DNA of 64,000 nt from Apiospora phragmitis (GCA_038363925.1 JAQQWL010000002.1:868001-932000); one strand, 5' to 3'; counted from the stretch's first letter, positions 26,613 through 40,125 are shown. Notes: generated by a model not told the origin, from the sequence alone. Numbers and translations: made by a program.

Positions 26613-27209
26613 TATACAACAACAGTCAGTTGAAGAGAGGGAGGGTTAGGTAAAAGAGGAAACATGCAGGGAAGATGGAGATGGAGGGTATATCAGTTGG
26701 GTAGTCGATGTACCTAAGACTGCCTAAGAACGTCTTTGTTTCACTCCCGGTAGGCAGCCTTATCTTCAGTTCAGCATCCCTGCAGCGAGACACGGCAAAT
26801 GAACCTTGGCTAAAGCACGACACGGGTCAAGGTTACAGGCGAACAATCCAGTGCAGGCACGGGTCGATTGGAGTTTGGAGACCCTTCACAACGTTCTGTC
26901 GTTCACGACAGCTCAAGTATTTGGGGTCTGAGCAAGGAGTCGGGTGGCACGCAATATACCCCATCGGGTAGCAGGTAGGCGAGCAGAGGGTCAATCGAGA
27001 GAGAAGATGGTGTGCCCAGTGTGCTTGCCGCTGCAACGTTCTTTCGATCGATCAATGCAATTGGGTTCAGTTGATACCTACATACCTCCATCCACGTATG
27101 TACCCCATGTAGCGTGATCTAATCCGTCCACTCAAGTAGGGCCAGAGCTGTGATCTGCAGTTGTTTCAAGACAACATTATCTATCTGGCCGCGGCCTCTT
27201 CTACGGTTA

Positions 27210-27385
27210 CCGTTCAGAAGTATTAACCCCCCTCCACTGTTTCCCGAAAAGTCAAATAGTCAGACGAGAATCTAGCTTCTTATAGTATATTCCAAGCCGA
27301 AAATTACTTTGATAGGCTTAGATACACCGTCTAACTATTTGACTTTTTGGAAACAGTGGAGGGGGGGTTAATACTTCTGAACGGG
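27210..27385. mobile_element. MITE-like inverted-repeat element with TA flanks
   Basis: A 176-bp element with near-perfect terminal inverted repeats of about 57 bp. The left arm (27210-27266) begins CCGTTCAGAAGTATTAACC and ends near CAAATAGTCAGAC. The right arm (about 27329-27385) is its reverse complement, with differences confined to a C/G-run length, a few substitutions and one extra G at the tip. A TA dinucleotide flanks each end (27208-27209 and 27386-27387), as expected for target duplication by Tc1/mariner (pogo/Fot1) elements. The 60-bp centre is A/T-rich and non-coding. It cannot encode a transposase and would depend on an autonomous relative elsewhere. The arms could form a long hairpin if transcribed. 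Confidence 0.8.
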
Positions 27386-30054
27386 TACTTGTAACGACGA
27401 TGCCGGGGTGCAGTAAGCAGATAGGCGCCAGACGCTGCCTACTATGCAAATACTGTTTGCTACTGCTAGCATACTGCCAGCACCCGTCTAATGTTTCCGT
27501 TGCAGCAAGGGTTGGCAGCTAGGAGGCAATGAATGAATGGCATGCTCTTCCGTCATTGACCTGACCTCCGCGTTCGAATTTGGTATATCCGTACCGATCG
27601 AGATTTGATAAGCGCTGGTGGAATGGAAACAGCCAACCGTCTTTTGGCGCCCCCAGGCACTATCATGGAAGATAGACAGATAGCTCGATAGGCAGTACTA
27701 GTTCACCACCCAGACGAGTTGGCGTCAAAGCCAGGCAGGCCGTGGGCTGAAGCTACAGGGGGGGGCACGGAGTCTTTTTGGCGAAGGTCAAAGCAAGCAT
27801 GCCGTCCCAAGTCGTGGCTGAGAGCGACGTGAACTAATCGACTGGCGGCCGTACTTACTTGAGTATGGACGGATTGCTATTTCCGAACTGTGACAGGGCG
27901 GCACCGCATCGCATATCGCATTGCATCGCAAAGCCAATGGCGACGGAGGTGGGATATTTGATAGGCTTAGATTCCCAGGCTTGCAGGAAGGGCAGTCAAT
28001 GTGTGGCAGGGTGGGAGGGAAGCCGTGCCAACAGCAGGCGAGCTAAGCTTGGGGGTTAGTTGGGAACGAGGGAAAGACTAGAACACATCGCTGATCGCCG
28101 CCAATGAGAGGCGATCCCCAGCCTTGACCAGAAAGCCGCCTTCATGCTTGCATGCCCACCACCCACCATGTGGTACGCCCGCACGAAACACTGCCGCCGT
28201 TCGTTGCCAGTGCTTTGTCTGGTGCATTAGCGCCAGACCCATGTGTGTCCTCTGTTCCATCAACCAATACCCACATAGGCTTGATAGTCCTATGTATGTA
28301 TCCCATACTATTCGCGGCCACTCCTCGCAAGCTCTGCCCGCGCACTACCTACCAAGCAAGAAGATCCTCTTATCCTATGGATGACGATGTACGAAGCAAC
28401 AGCATAGGCTGATATTCGGGGTGAGGCTGCGCCAGGATGTAATGGGCAGGAATATAGGATCTGGGGTGCTGGCATAATTCCTCAAGACAATCAATGTTGA
28501 ATCACTTGGAGAAGCTCGAACATGTTTCGCATAGGGCAGGTAAGCGTTGAAGCTGAATAGAGTTTGGAACTAACCTAGTCAGTTTGACTCCCCCGAGGTT
28601 CCGAGAAAGCTACATAAGGCCAGGGACATCGATAGCAATAGCAGGGCAAGGCAGGTTGGAGGGGTATCTATCAGCTTAGCAGGGACAGTCTTAGTCTGTT
28701 ATCTCAGAGCCCGATTCGCTGTTGATCCAACTTCATTGTCGTAATCTCGTGATATAGCCGTGGCTTCTGAAGAAGCCTCTACGTTGGGATAAGGGAAATG
28801 CCCGATAAACTATACCCATCCCACTTACTGTCAGGGCGCTAGAGATGAACTTCCGCAGCCCTCCCTGTCTGTGGGCCGAAGCCCTGTGCAATGCGCTTGC
28901 CGATCCGACAGCTATCGGATCAAACACGCCTGTGCGTGCCTTTGAATGAGGCACAGGGGACTGCGCTATGTTACGGACTTGAGAAACATCATCCCCATTT
29001 TCTGCATACAAAAATCTCACTATCTTCTTTTTATGGTCCCTGGCATATGCCCAATGCAACTACAAAGATCCCCATGTCTCACATGTGGCTTTTACCAGGG
29101 GACTTGGGTAAGCACCACAGGGCATGGTGTTGGGGCTAGCCAGCTAGCCATGATTCGTTTCTTTTGTGTATGTAGTGATGCTGCAGATTGCTGTTTTCTT
29201 CCCTGGACGTTTCTTCCGCAAACAGGGGATATTTAATATACATACCTAAGTATGTATTATAGATCCTCTGAGACTTGGCATGCTGATCTACTCTCTCGTG
29301 TTGTCGTGTCAAATATTGCATTTGCATATCATCTTCCCTCCAGCCATATGGAATGTATCAAGAAGAGTAGTGGGCGGCCAGCCACGGCGCAAGCCACAAA
29401 CACCACGTCATCAGCGCGTTATGGGATTTCACAATGTCGGATCCTCTCGTGCATCAGTCTGACCCGACCCTTGTCACGAACAACAAAGCAGCGCAGCGAA
29501 GCAGCAGAGGAGCAGCATATGCTTCTGCTTTTAGCTGCCTGCGATTAAGGGTGGAGTTTGGGGAATCCAAAAAAGAACTCCAGCTGATGCCAAACTTATG
29601 CGCACGTTTCCCCAGCTGACCTTCTTTTGCTTTGCCTCCCTCTCTGGTAAGACCGGGAAGCCTAGGTCAGGTTACCCAACTCTCCCCATTTTAGGATTGG
29701 CTTCCTTCTAGACGTGCCCCGAGACGAAGAATAATGCCATCCGATGTTTGCTGGGGGGCATGCGTGGCCTTCTTTTCTTAGACGCACCCAAGTGACTCGG
29801 ACTCCAGGCAGACATTCATTGTCCAAGAATCACCATACAATCGGTAAATGACGTGAAGGGGGGAGAAAGGTTCAGAGAACTCGGTGGCTTTTTGACCAAG
29901 CCATCTCGGTGCTTGTTAGTGTTTGGATCGCGGAATTTCGGCCTCTACGCACCAACCATTGCCGCAACGGGATCACCCTCCAAGTGCAAGACAAGACACC
30001 CTTTTCTTGTGTAACATTGCCTGTCCAGCTAAAAACAATAGTGACGAGATCAAG

Positions 30055-33000
30055 ATGCCCCAAGCAGCTGGCCATCAGCACTTGGATGCTGATGCACAGC
30101 ACAACTATGGGCCAAAGTGCCGCTTGGCTCCAGTAGCCCGCCCTTTCACTCAACCCGACGACGGAGATGACGACAATGGCATCCCACCGGTGAACGCCCA
30201 GTTCTTCTATACCTCCGCGATCCCCATCGACGACCCCCTCTCCACTTCCACCATAGCCGGCGCGGCAGATGCGAGATCCGCCAAGGGACTCGTCCTCCGT
30301 CCCTTTTCCCGCGGCGACAATAATGCTTTGGAGAAGGCCTGGCTGGGCCTGGCCTCGGACGAGTATTGCCGAAATCACGACCAAGCGCGTCGCAACCGCA
30401 GCCCGAGCCCGTCCTTGGCCAAGGCGAACACTGAGAGGCTTGAGGAGATCATATACGATTTGGCCTTTAAACACAAGGAGAAACATGCCCGTGAAGGCCC
30501 AGGTCATGAGCTTACGCTACCGGACCTCGATTCCATGTCGGATACCGAGACAGAGCTGCCTCTATGCTGCCAAGAGCTCCTGTCTGACGTCGGCGTTCAG
30601 CTTCGCACCTCGTTCTGTTCTGTGGCAAGAAAGCGTCAACTCGCGTTGGATAGGGATAGACTGGCCCGTGAGGTCATGGTTTATATGAAGACGTTGCGGA
30701 CAGATGCAACCGCTTCTGTCACACGCCGACACGCGTCAACGAGCCGCCCCGAATCGGAGTCTCTTGCCAAGGCTGCCTTTTTCACGAATTCCAAAGAAAA
30801 CACCTCCCTAGCAGAGAACCCGAATGACGTCGGCCCTAGGACCGTGGGAAGGAAACCTGATTCTGAGTCTCAGAGCCGCCGCGGGTCACGGGCGCGTTCT
30901 CCGTCATCCCTGACAGCTCGTGGCTCGCCGAAGGAGGCCCATCCAAGTAGTCCCATCTCTGTCCGAGCGGATGACGGAATCACGGGCACGCCATTCGTTC
31001 GAGTCGGGACTCCAGAGACTGTTCACTACTCTCCGTCTAACTCCCTTCCTCGAGGCCCCTCATCCTTGATTGAGAGCAGGATGATGGTCGAGGAGAAACC
31101 AAGCAGGGAACGGCCAATGTCACCTGAGCAGTCGGCTGCCGAGATGCCATCGACCATGCCTGAACGTGGTAGAAAACCCAGGGCAAAGGCAGCCGTCGCG
31201 GTGCCTGTTGGTGTGTCGAGACTCCATGAAGTGACACTGCCAGCCTTGCAGATGAAGCCGATATATTGGTCGCCTATTAATGATATAGCAGCGGGGCAAC
31301 GGGCTACATGGTTCTACAAGTACGTCCCTACCTATATTATGATTTTCTTGATCACTAACAATTTGGAAGAGATACCATGATGCCTATTGACATAGCGGTG
31401 GCCAATCAGCTGGAAGCTGGTTATAGAGAGCTGAAGCCACATACGGAAACATGGCGTGACGAGCTGCGGTGCGCAGTCGAGGTCGGCCCTGACGGAGAAG
31501 AGAAAGTTTCTCATCGTTTGTGGCCAAAGGAAATGGACGAAGCCGCAAAATCAAAGGTGCCCCCAGAACCAGTCATCCCAAGCAACCCGTTCTGTGCTGC
31601 GCGCTGTTTTCGGGGCGAAGCGGCCGCTGAGGGAAACCTTCTGCCTTCTTCAAACGAAGACAACTACATCCAGAACCAGTCTCATCGCAAATACGACCAA
31701 TACCATGTCATCTACAAAGACAAGGACTATGCCTTTCTACTCAAGCCCAGCCTGAAACCTTCGGCATATTACGGCCGCAGACCAGTAGCCAAGATCGCTA
31801 AAGGCATCACTGTTGGTATTCCAGTCGTGCGAGGTTTCGATGCCACAGCCTGGGCTAGGCTTCATGAAAAGAAAAGAAGCCAACCCCACGCAACCAATCC
31901 CAGCTCTGCTGCTAGTGCCCTTCCAGGAAAGCACCGGCCCAGGTGTTTGCCCAGGTTGTAAGACCGAGAAGGAACGCGGACAGGTGACAGATCTTGTGCT
32001 CGTTGCACACGGCATCGGCCAGAAGCTAGCAGAGAAGGTCGAGAGCTATCACTTCACTCACGCCATTAATGCCTTTCGAAGAGCGGTCAACCTGGAACTC
32101 GGGAGCGACGCAGTACGGGCAGTTCTGCGAGAGGGACAAAATGGCATCATGGTGCTGCCCGTCAACTGGCGCCAGAAGCTCTCTTTTGAAGAAGGTGGTC
32201 CTATGAAGGTGGATGACAAAGCGGACTACATGCCCGAGGGCTTTGGCCTGAAAGATATCGAGCCCCCCACGATACCAGCAGTCCGATCCATGATATCCGA
32301 TATCATGTTCGACATCCCTTTCTACATGTCACATCACAAGCCGAAGATGATTGCGGCCCTGGTCGGCGAAGCCAACCGGGTCTACAGGTTATGGTGTCGA
32401 AACAATCCCGGCTTCTCTGAGAAGGGCCGTGTGCACATAATTGGACACAGTCTGGGGAGCGCCATGGCTTTGGAGATTCTATCCTGGCAGCCCACTGTCA
32501 CGCCGTCATTGGATCCGGGCAAGGAAATGTCACTGCAGCACTTCGAGTTCGATACGAAAAACCTCTTCCTCGTGGGCAGCCCCTCGGCGTTCTTCCTTCT
32601 GCTCGAGCGGGGCGCCCTGATCCCACGAAGGGGACGCCGTAAGCCAGGGGCGGATCCGGCCGACACGGGATCCAGTGCCGTGGTCGGTGAAGCCGGGCAG
32701 TTTGGATGCCTCGCCGTCGACAACGTCTACAACATCCTGGCCCGGGAAGACCCGGTGGCGTATTTCCTCAACGGGACCATCGACCCGAAGTACGCGGCCA
32801 GCCTGAAGACGGCCTACGTGCCGAGCGCGACGACGACGCTGTTCCAGTCGGTGGGCAACGCGGTGCGGAGCTTCGTGCCGGGCGCGGGGCCGAGCCAGGC
32901 GGCGCTGGCCAACAACCCGGCGCTGGCCAAGCCGCCGCCGGCGCTGCGGCTGCCGTCGCAGCTCGAGCTGAGGTGCACGACTTCACGCGCGAGGAGGTGG

Positions 33001-33242
33001 CGGAGAAGAAGGCGTTCCTGCTCAACGACAACGGGCAGATCGACTACTTTCTGCGCTCGGGCGGCGGGCCGCTCGAGCTGCAGTACCTAAACATGCTGAG
33101 CGCGCACTCGAGCTATTGGGCCAACCACGACTTCATCCGCATGTTCTGCATGGAGATTGGGCGGAAGCCGGGCAAGGCCAACACGCTGCCGGCCATGCGG
33201 GCCATGAAGGCGAAGAGGCGCGCGTTGCCGGATATGTCCTGA
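30055..33242 (+). CDS. DDHD-domain phospholipase (PA-PLA1 family)
   Basis: Intracellular phospholipase A1 related to yeast Ylr020c-neighbouring DDHD lipases and mammalian DDHD1/2, which act on phosphatidic acid at membranes. Exon 1 is 30055-31319; a 50-bp intron (31320-31369) precedes exon 2. Allowing for one extra base (between about 31868 and 31960) and one missing base (32970-32971), the product is 1045 residues. The N-terminal part shows FYTSAIPIDDPLS and RPFSRGDNNALEKAWLGL, then a long Ser-rich variable region, then the WWE-like PIYWSPI and ATWFYKDTMMPI. The lipase core has LVAHGIGQKL and the nucleophile elbow IIGHSLGSAMA. The DDHD domain follows with NLFLVGSPSAFFLLL, NVYNILAREDPVAYFLN, and a late IDYFLRSGGGPLELQYLNM segment containing its metal-binding-type residues. 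The last third is very GC-rich. Confidence 0.9.
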
Positions 33243-33508
33243 GACAAGAGAAGAAAAAAGAAGAAGACGTTTATAGAGTAAAGACTGCATGTTTGGTGAT
33301 CGGAGTTGATTTGATTGGTTTACATTTGACTTAATGGTTAGACACATAGCGAATACCCAGATGTTTTTTCGTCCATTTCCTTCCCTCCTTTTGGGTCCTT
33401 GTTCCTTGGCTCTTAACTCTTGATACCTCGCCATTCCCCTGTCTTCTGTGTGACTTGCATGCCGTAGATAGGTCAGTCAGGCGGCCACTGCCTGCATGTG
33501 TCTGTCGT

Positions 33509-34179
33509 TTATTTCTTCAACGCGTTGAAAGCGCTGTTCACCACTGCGAGATGAAAGGTCAGCCCTGACAGACAGGAAGCTGTCATATACCAAGTGACAT
33601 GAAATACATACCATCGGATCCCAGCGTGGCACCTCCGCCAAAGACCATGGCGTTGCCAAACTTCTCGGCCAGCGACTTGGCCCACTCAGCATGCTAGTAA
33701 ACAGGAAGTGGGTAAGTAGTTAGTAAAGCCGTATCCAGTAGTAATGGTAATGGTTTTCTTCTTGGAGATAAAAACGAACGAACCTTGCTATGCTTCGGAT
33801 TGGCCGGGTGGTTCGGATCCTGGGCCTGCTGGGCGATAGCCTGCGGGAAATCAGGGCTGACGTTTGGGGGCGGTGCGTTCCCGCCGCCGCCGCCGTGCCG
33901 GACATCGACGTAGTTGCTCGGGTAGCCTCCAGGCGCCTGTTTCTTTGTTTATGTGTTGATCGTCAGCAGTCGGATTCCTAGAGTCAGGGAGAGGGGTCTG
34001 GAGGGAAGGAAGACCAGTAGTAGGGGCGGGGCGGGGGCCCTGAAGAACGAACCGGGAGCTGCGCTGTGATGGATGCGTATTGCTCTGGCCGGAGGGCACC
34101 GGCGTTTCGGAGGGCTTCGAGGTCCCTTTCGGACGTTCTCGATGGACTGGTTGACTTGCTGCTGGGCCTTTTCTGCCAT
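33509..34179 (-). CDS. Small hypothetical protein, conserved-looking
   Basis: I do not recognise a named family. Three exons are well supported by phase: 33784-33936, 33612-33693 and 33509-33543, encoding PGGYPSNYVDVRHGG, a Gly-rich patch, PNVSPDFPQAIAQQAQ, HAEWAKSLAEKFGNAMVFGGGATLGSD and the end VVNSAFNALKK. The first exon most likely starts at the ATG 34177-34179 (MAEKAQQQVNQSIENVRK), but no good donor keeps the frame to exon 2. The exon may hold another one-base error or use the weak donor near 34134. The product would be about 100-140 residues, soluble, without signal peptide or membrane helix. It is convergent with the DDHD gene. Confidence 0.6.
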
Positions 34180-37100
34180 TGTGCTTTTCTTGGTTTAGAA
34201 ACGACTCGTGGTTGAAATTACCGGTATATTGGTCCAATATGACCACTTTGATTACTGCAGAACTAACTCCTGTGGCCATAGACTCTCTTCGTTTTTATCA
34301 GTTCTATTCGAAGTAATGGCCAAAATATCAGGTGCGTACCTGCCCTACCGTACCTGTCTTGCCCGCTTCCGCCTTCGCCGGATGACAGGCTGGTGACGCA
34401 ATCGGATTGCATCTAGTAGGTTATAGCTTCTCTCTTAGGGCAACACAAGCAACACAACGTTCGCTTGAGGGCGTTCCACGGTATCACTTCTAGCCCGAAA
34501 CATAAGCTTCTTTTGGTCAATTGGAGCATAGCTGGAATGGTGGTTGCGGTGCTTCTGCCGCGTCCCACGTATACTCGTATATCGCTATGCACAATTCAGG
34601 GGCAGGCTGCACACGTACACATCCACGCACAACGGCACATAAAGCCTTGTGCATCGACTTCAATGCCGTCAATTATTGTACTTCTGTGTACCTAGGTTTG
34701 TTGCTCACCGAGCCCCCAAATCCAAATCCCGGGTTAGGCTCAATCCATCCATCGGTACATGGCACGACGTCTCTGTACCTTCTTCGACAGCCGCTGATCA
34801 CTACGGTTGATTTGTTGCTGCAGAGATAAACCCCCCAACATGGCGGCGGCCTCCGCGGGATCTCGCGCGCGACTCTTGAGACGGACGAATTGTCAAGCCG
34901 TGAAACCCGGAATGAAATCACACTGGGGGAGATCCTCCTACAGGGACACGGGTGTTGTGCAGATAGCGATCGACTCCTTAGTCAGAAGGAAGTGCTGCTG
35001 CGATGCAGGCGAGTACTCCTAATGTAACCTGTGTACCTTATTATGCATCTATAATAAGCGCTGAAGAAGCGAGCGTCAAAACACCGGAATACTCCCCTGC
35101 CACGTGTGGGTGCGCCCACTGGGTTGGCTCGCTACCCATTTACCCTCCCACCAAAAAGGGGCTGTTGCGACCTTGGCTCTGGCTCTGGCCTTGGAGAAGG
35201 GGGTACTCATTCAGGAACGAGGTAACATAGCTTGTACACTAGAGGAGGATCAAGGCTGGGTGGGCTCGTTCGTTGTATTAGCCTGTCCACCCACACTGGA
35301 ACAATGGTACTGAGTGACTGGAAGTCTCCCAAAGCCCAGGCTGGGAGAGGGGGTACAGTACCCAACGAAGCGCGTCTCTGTCTGTGGGATTTCTGTCGGC
35401 TGGCGTCACTGCGACACACATCTACCACCCAAGACGGGCTCCCGAGGCTACCCATCGAAGGCGCAGCGCGATCCTTCTGGAGTGTTTGATCGAACGTGCC
35501 TCCTTTTGCTTCCTGCCTTCCTTATGGTGAGGCAATTAACGTTATGTCCCGCGCCGCTTCCATCAGCCTTACCGGTTCCAGCCGTCGTTTTCCAGATCCA
35601 TACGAAAGCTACAGCATATGGGCATCGAAGAGGCGAAGACATCTTTGATGCGGTGGATAGATAGGATGTAGCTAAAGATAGGTACTGAGAAATATCATTA
35701 GGTAACACCAGATATTTCGGCTCCTCCCCAACCCCCCAGTGACATACGCATTATCGGCAACGAGCAGTGAGGCCTTCCCTCGGAGCCAATCCTAGATAGC
35801 ATACGTATCGGCTACTAGAACTGATCTTCGTTTTGATATCAATTTGTAAGCTGGCAGGGCTGCTGGGTTAGTTATCTCGGACTCAAGCAAACAAAGAGTC
35901 AAAGAGAAAGTTTCCGAAAGCACCTGATCAGTCGATACTGTACAAGTCGATGTGAACGTCGCTGACAAATAGTATACCCCTGGATCGGGAGCTATGATTA
36001 GGCTGCTTATTTGGGCGGCAGTAGTGTACAGCCCCTTGCCCAACCGCGGTTACGTAGATGGTAGGGGGGATAGATTGTTTACCTTCTCTAGACAAGCGTT
36101 AATCAGCCTTCAGAGCGCGAATCGCATAACTATCCCAGGCACGGCAGGTAATAACCTTAGATGGCCAATGAACCAATCGCTATGGCCTGCTTGATTGACG
36201 AGTGACGATGCTATGAAACTCCAAATCCCGACGGTTCATCGGGAGATCAAGAGATAGCGAGCGCCCCCCTGCTTCGATGCCCCCTGGTTTGGTGGGATTG
36301 AGCGACCGCATGGTTAACTTCGACAGAACACCCATCCCCTGGGAGAGCATTCACGCCACTAACCAACTAGAAGTGACTGACGTCGAAACGAGTTGCTGGA
36401 TTGCCGGAGAGTTTAGACGGAGACATTCGATTGCTCGCACTCTGCTCGGACTTGAGAGTTGTACCTACTCCAAGAGACCCTCCTCTGGCCCTCTCCCTCT
36501 GTAGTGTCTTTGCTCCTGAGGGCCCGAACCCGAATCTAAGCGACGCTTGGTCTTAAACGGGGTCATAATTGGAGCTTTTAGCGTGTCTATAACTGCGAAC
36601 TGTGATGCGAATGAATCCTTCTCATTCCAAGGAGGGAGGGACTCTAATGAGCCTGACGTAATTCCACATTGAACACATCGAAGAGGTTGTACTTTCGGAA
36701 GCCGGCAGGCGAAACCGTATGTGCGTAGGTTACCTGTCTGCCCGACTGACCCTGGCACCAGTGATTTCAATACAGATAGATACATGCACGGAAGGACCCC
36801 AGTGGCTAAGCTAAAAAGCTACCTTGCCATCGTCGTCTTCACCTTGGTCATCCTACATATCACATATGACATGGGAGAAGAAGAGGCGGATTCGGGCCCG
36901 AGGGAGCGGTCCAGACGAACCGAGCCAACAGAGCTGTACCTGCCTTGCTGGGCCTCAGAGATGCTCCCCTTTGCTGCCTGGGTATCGAGGCACAGGAGGA
37001 ATAAGGATAAGAAGTACAATGCAGAAGAGGATCCTCCTGCCAAGTAAGGTTCTGCGGCACATATAATCTGCAATCTCGCACTGCTGTTACTGGCCCTGGC

Positions 37101-38337
37101 CCCTCCCCCTTTGCCCCCTGCTCGCCTGCCTCCCCCGGGCGCCGCAATAAGGCTCAAGAGGTGGTGGGTTCGGTTCTCTACTTTAAGAGAACATGGACAG
37201 ACCCACAAACTCGCAAACTCGATACCTTCTAAGTAGACTGTTCGTATGCAAGCGCGCGAAAGGAAGCGACAGCAGCTAGGGCCACGCCGCGCTCAAGTAT
37301 CCCCCATCCATCCCGCATGGCTTCTAAGCGCGGGTCGGATTTTCGGCCGAAGGAAGAAAGGAAGCACGAGTGGTTGGTGGTGGACTTGGCATAGTACAGA
37401 TGGATATGGCGTTATGGTTCAACCTACTATCTATCTCATATAGCACCTAGTGGCCGCAGTATCTACCGAAGGCTGTTTCTGGGACCTCGCCATGATGATG
37501 TTTATGCGTGGAACGCGAGGAGGCATGGCATGAGGAAAGGCGGTAGATCGACGCGATTGGCTGGGGTTTGGAGCTGCTCTGTTACCATACCTCTCTAGAT
37601 TTCTATGAATAGTAGTAGCGACAATGGGCGCAAGACCAGGGTGCACGATCAAGGGCGCATTCCTGCCCTGATACTGACCTACTGAGCCACGGCCGTACAA
37701 GCGGAGGCCCATAACTTACTTCAATGGCGTCTGGGTTTCCAAACGCCTCGCAACTGTCTAGTTTGGGTCTACATGATATCGCCCTACGTTCCGTCATCCC
37801 ACTTGGAACTTGGTCGCCAGCTCTCTATCGAGGGTGAGGTAAACATGTGCGTGATAGAAAGACGGGGGGGCGGGTGCCAAGAGGTTCGACCATCCACTCA
37901 CAGTGTTTGTCCACCACTACATAGCACTGGCCCTTACTTCACTGTGTGAACATGCGATTCAGATGGGTTGTTGGGTGAGAGTGTATGTCCTTCATCATCA
38001 TCATGATATCCGGCAAGACCTTCTCTCCTCTCTCGCGCATATGTGTGTAACCATCCGTTATATGCCGGACTCTTGTACCAACCAATGGCCAGTCAGCTCT
38101 CAGTGTGCAACAATAATAACGTGAGGAATAGCCCGACGCTGCGGCCAATGAGAAGAGTCACTCCGGTGCTGACCGTCAGCAAGTTTACCACCTTGTGTAA
38201 CAGAAGACAACTCATCAGCAGCAGCAATGAGAGCATGTGTGGTAAGCAGGTAGAATACGGCTCATAACGAGAGAGCATCATTGTACATAAGGGAACCCCT
38301 GATGGGTGGCCGACGATTCGTTTGGAGGGCGCTTACT

Positions 38338-38349
38338 GGGGGGGGGGGG
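38338..38349. repeat. G12 homopolymer
   Basis: Twelve G residues within the long non-coding interval. Confidence 0.85.
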
Positions 38350-40104
38350 CAGTATTGCAGAATCGGATTGATTGCATTGCATTAGTAAAGTAACGGGAGT
38401 GAGTGGCAGTCTTATACACACGTAACAGAGCCAATCGTATGTGCGTGGGGGGAAGCAAGACAGAGACAGGGAGGGGGATGAGTGTCTGTCCAAAGTTGAG
38501 CTAGCCTATGTTGGGAGAGCGATGGAAAGGGGGGAGACAGGCTCCTGGTACAAGGCAGACCGCTCCTTTTTGGTGGCAGACCGACTTTCGTCTGCCAAAT
38601 GTGGCGGAGATAACCAGGTCGGAGCAGCATTGTGAATTGAAGTACGAGGCACCATCCCAGGCTATCATTTTACTGTGTTCCATACCACAATATCTCTTTG
38701 CATATACCAGTCATACCCTGAAACGAAGCAAAGGACAGGCACTGTACTCGCTTAGTGGTGATGAGTCCGTCCCGTGTGCCCGCATCATGGGGTCAGATGG
38801 GAAAGGAAGTGACAGACCAGACAGGCGTACGTACGGCGGCGGCACGAACAAAAACAAAGTTGTTCCGGAAGCATCGTGTGCAGATGGTTGGGACCAGTCA
38901 TGATACAGCCTGTCGATTTCCCCCGAAAGCAAGCACGTAACCGCAACACGTTTTTGGCGTCCCTACGGGCCCTGCCTGGAGAAAGCAAGCACACAAGAGG
39001 CGCAAACTGGTGCGGGCGACCCAACTACTACAAACCTGGCCATGGGGGGTGGGCGGTGCATGCCCTGTCAGCACCTTCTTCGGGAATCTCACTTATTCCA
39101 CCCACTCGCTGGGGAGTCTACATAATGGCCGGTAGGTGAGCAGTGCATAGGCATGGGGGAGGGGGGCGATGAATAACCAGATCAGGACATGTTGCCTGCC
39201 CCTGCCCCCCTACTGTTCCTGCCCTGTGACAAACGTTGGGGATGTTGTCCAATCATACCGCAGATTCAGGGCCTGAAATGCCTTGTCAGGACCTTGTTCA
39301 CCATCCTTCTACATATCCTGAATAATAACAAGGAGCTATATGTTTGTGTGTGGGTTACTGCACTCACTCATATTTAGCTACATTCATGCCTCATGATAAT
39401 GAATGCATTCTTCTTGCCAACTATTATCGTGCCCTGCTGTATGTATGTATAGCATCTAACCTTGGCCGTATCACATTGCCGTTCAGAACTGGCGTTGAGA
39501 GGGGACGGCTCTCTGCTGCAGATATGCAATCGAAAAGGCCATGCAGCATGCTGCAGCGAACCGGGGGATGGGCTGTATATCGAGTCACAGAAAGATGCCA
39601 ATAAAACAAGTCCAGGGGTCCATTAAATGTATTTTGGCCAGTTTGGCAGTTGGGGACCTCAGAGGTCAAAATTAGCCTAGCCTCCTCGGGAAGTATGATT
39701 CAATGCATGTGCCGGAGGAATCAAGCATGATACAATCGCAGCAAAATACTTCCTAGTGCTGGGTACTTGCAGTACAACCATCACCTAAAAGGTACATACT
39801 TCTAGGGGCATGGATCCGCCGTCACCAGCCAGAGCACTAACCTAGGTAGGGCAGAGCACTGGACTTCAGTCGGTCCAAAGTGTCCAACATCCCAAATCGG
39901 CCGGCCGGCGAGCGAGCGAGGTGCATTGCAAGAGGACCCCCCGTCCATCAAATTGACTGATGACAGATCCAAAATCCTACATGACGTTGCATTAGTCGTT
40001 GTCTTTTGGAATTAGCGGCAGTGGGGACGTCTGTTTCATTCAGAGAACGTTGATTCGAGGGCTGGGTTCTGGCATTCGGGGAGAGACCGCGGCGCCGGTG
40101 AGCA

Positions 40105-40125
40105 GGGGGGAAGGGGGGGGGGGGG
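40105..40125. repeat. G6-AA-G13 tract
   Basis: Two G runs separated by AA, in the long non-coding interval. Confidence 0.85.

Larger units (their letters stand above)
26123..30054. other. 3.9-kb divergent intergenic region between Pps1-like and DDHD genes
   Basis: No frame in this interval has recognisable homology. It holds a GGA/GAA trinucleotide tract and a MITE-like inverted-repeat element (both listed). The two flanking genes are divergent, so promoter elements for both must lie at its ends. Confidence 0.6.

Noticed and set aside
27308..27972. A 16-bp sequence (TTTGATAGGCTTAGAT) shared by the MITE centre and 27957-27972
   Set aside because: A repeat of this length is expected about once by chance in 64 kb when all pairs are considered; no longer similarity surrounds it.
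29238..29257. Palindrome ATACATAC-CTAA-GTATGTAT
   Set aside because: An eight-base stem in A/T-rich DNA is common by chance and no neighbouring gene or T run gives it a role.
37163..37182. Another B-box-like GGTTCGGTTCTC
   Set aside because: No pairing T-stem and no cloverleaf possible around it.
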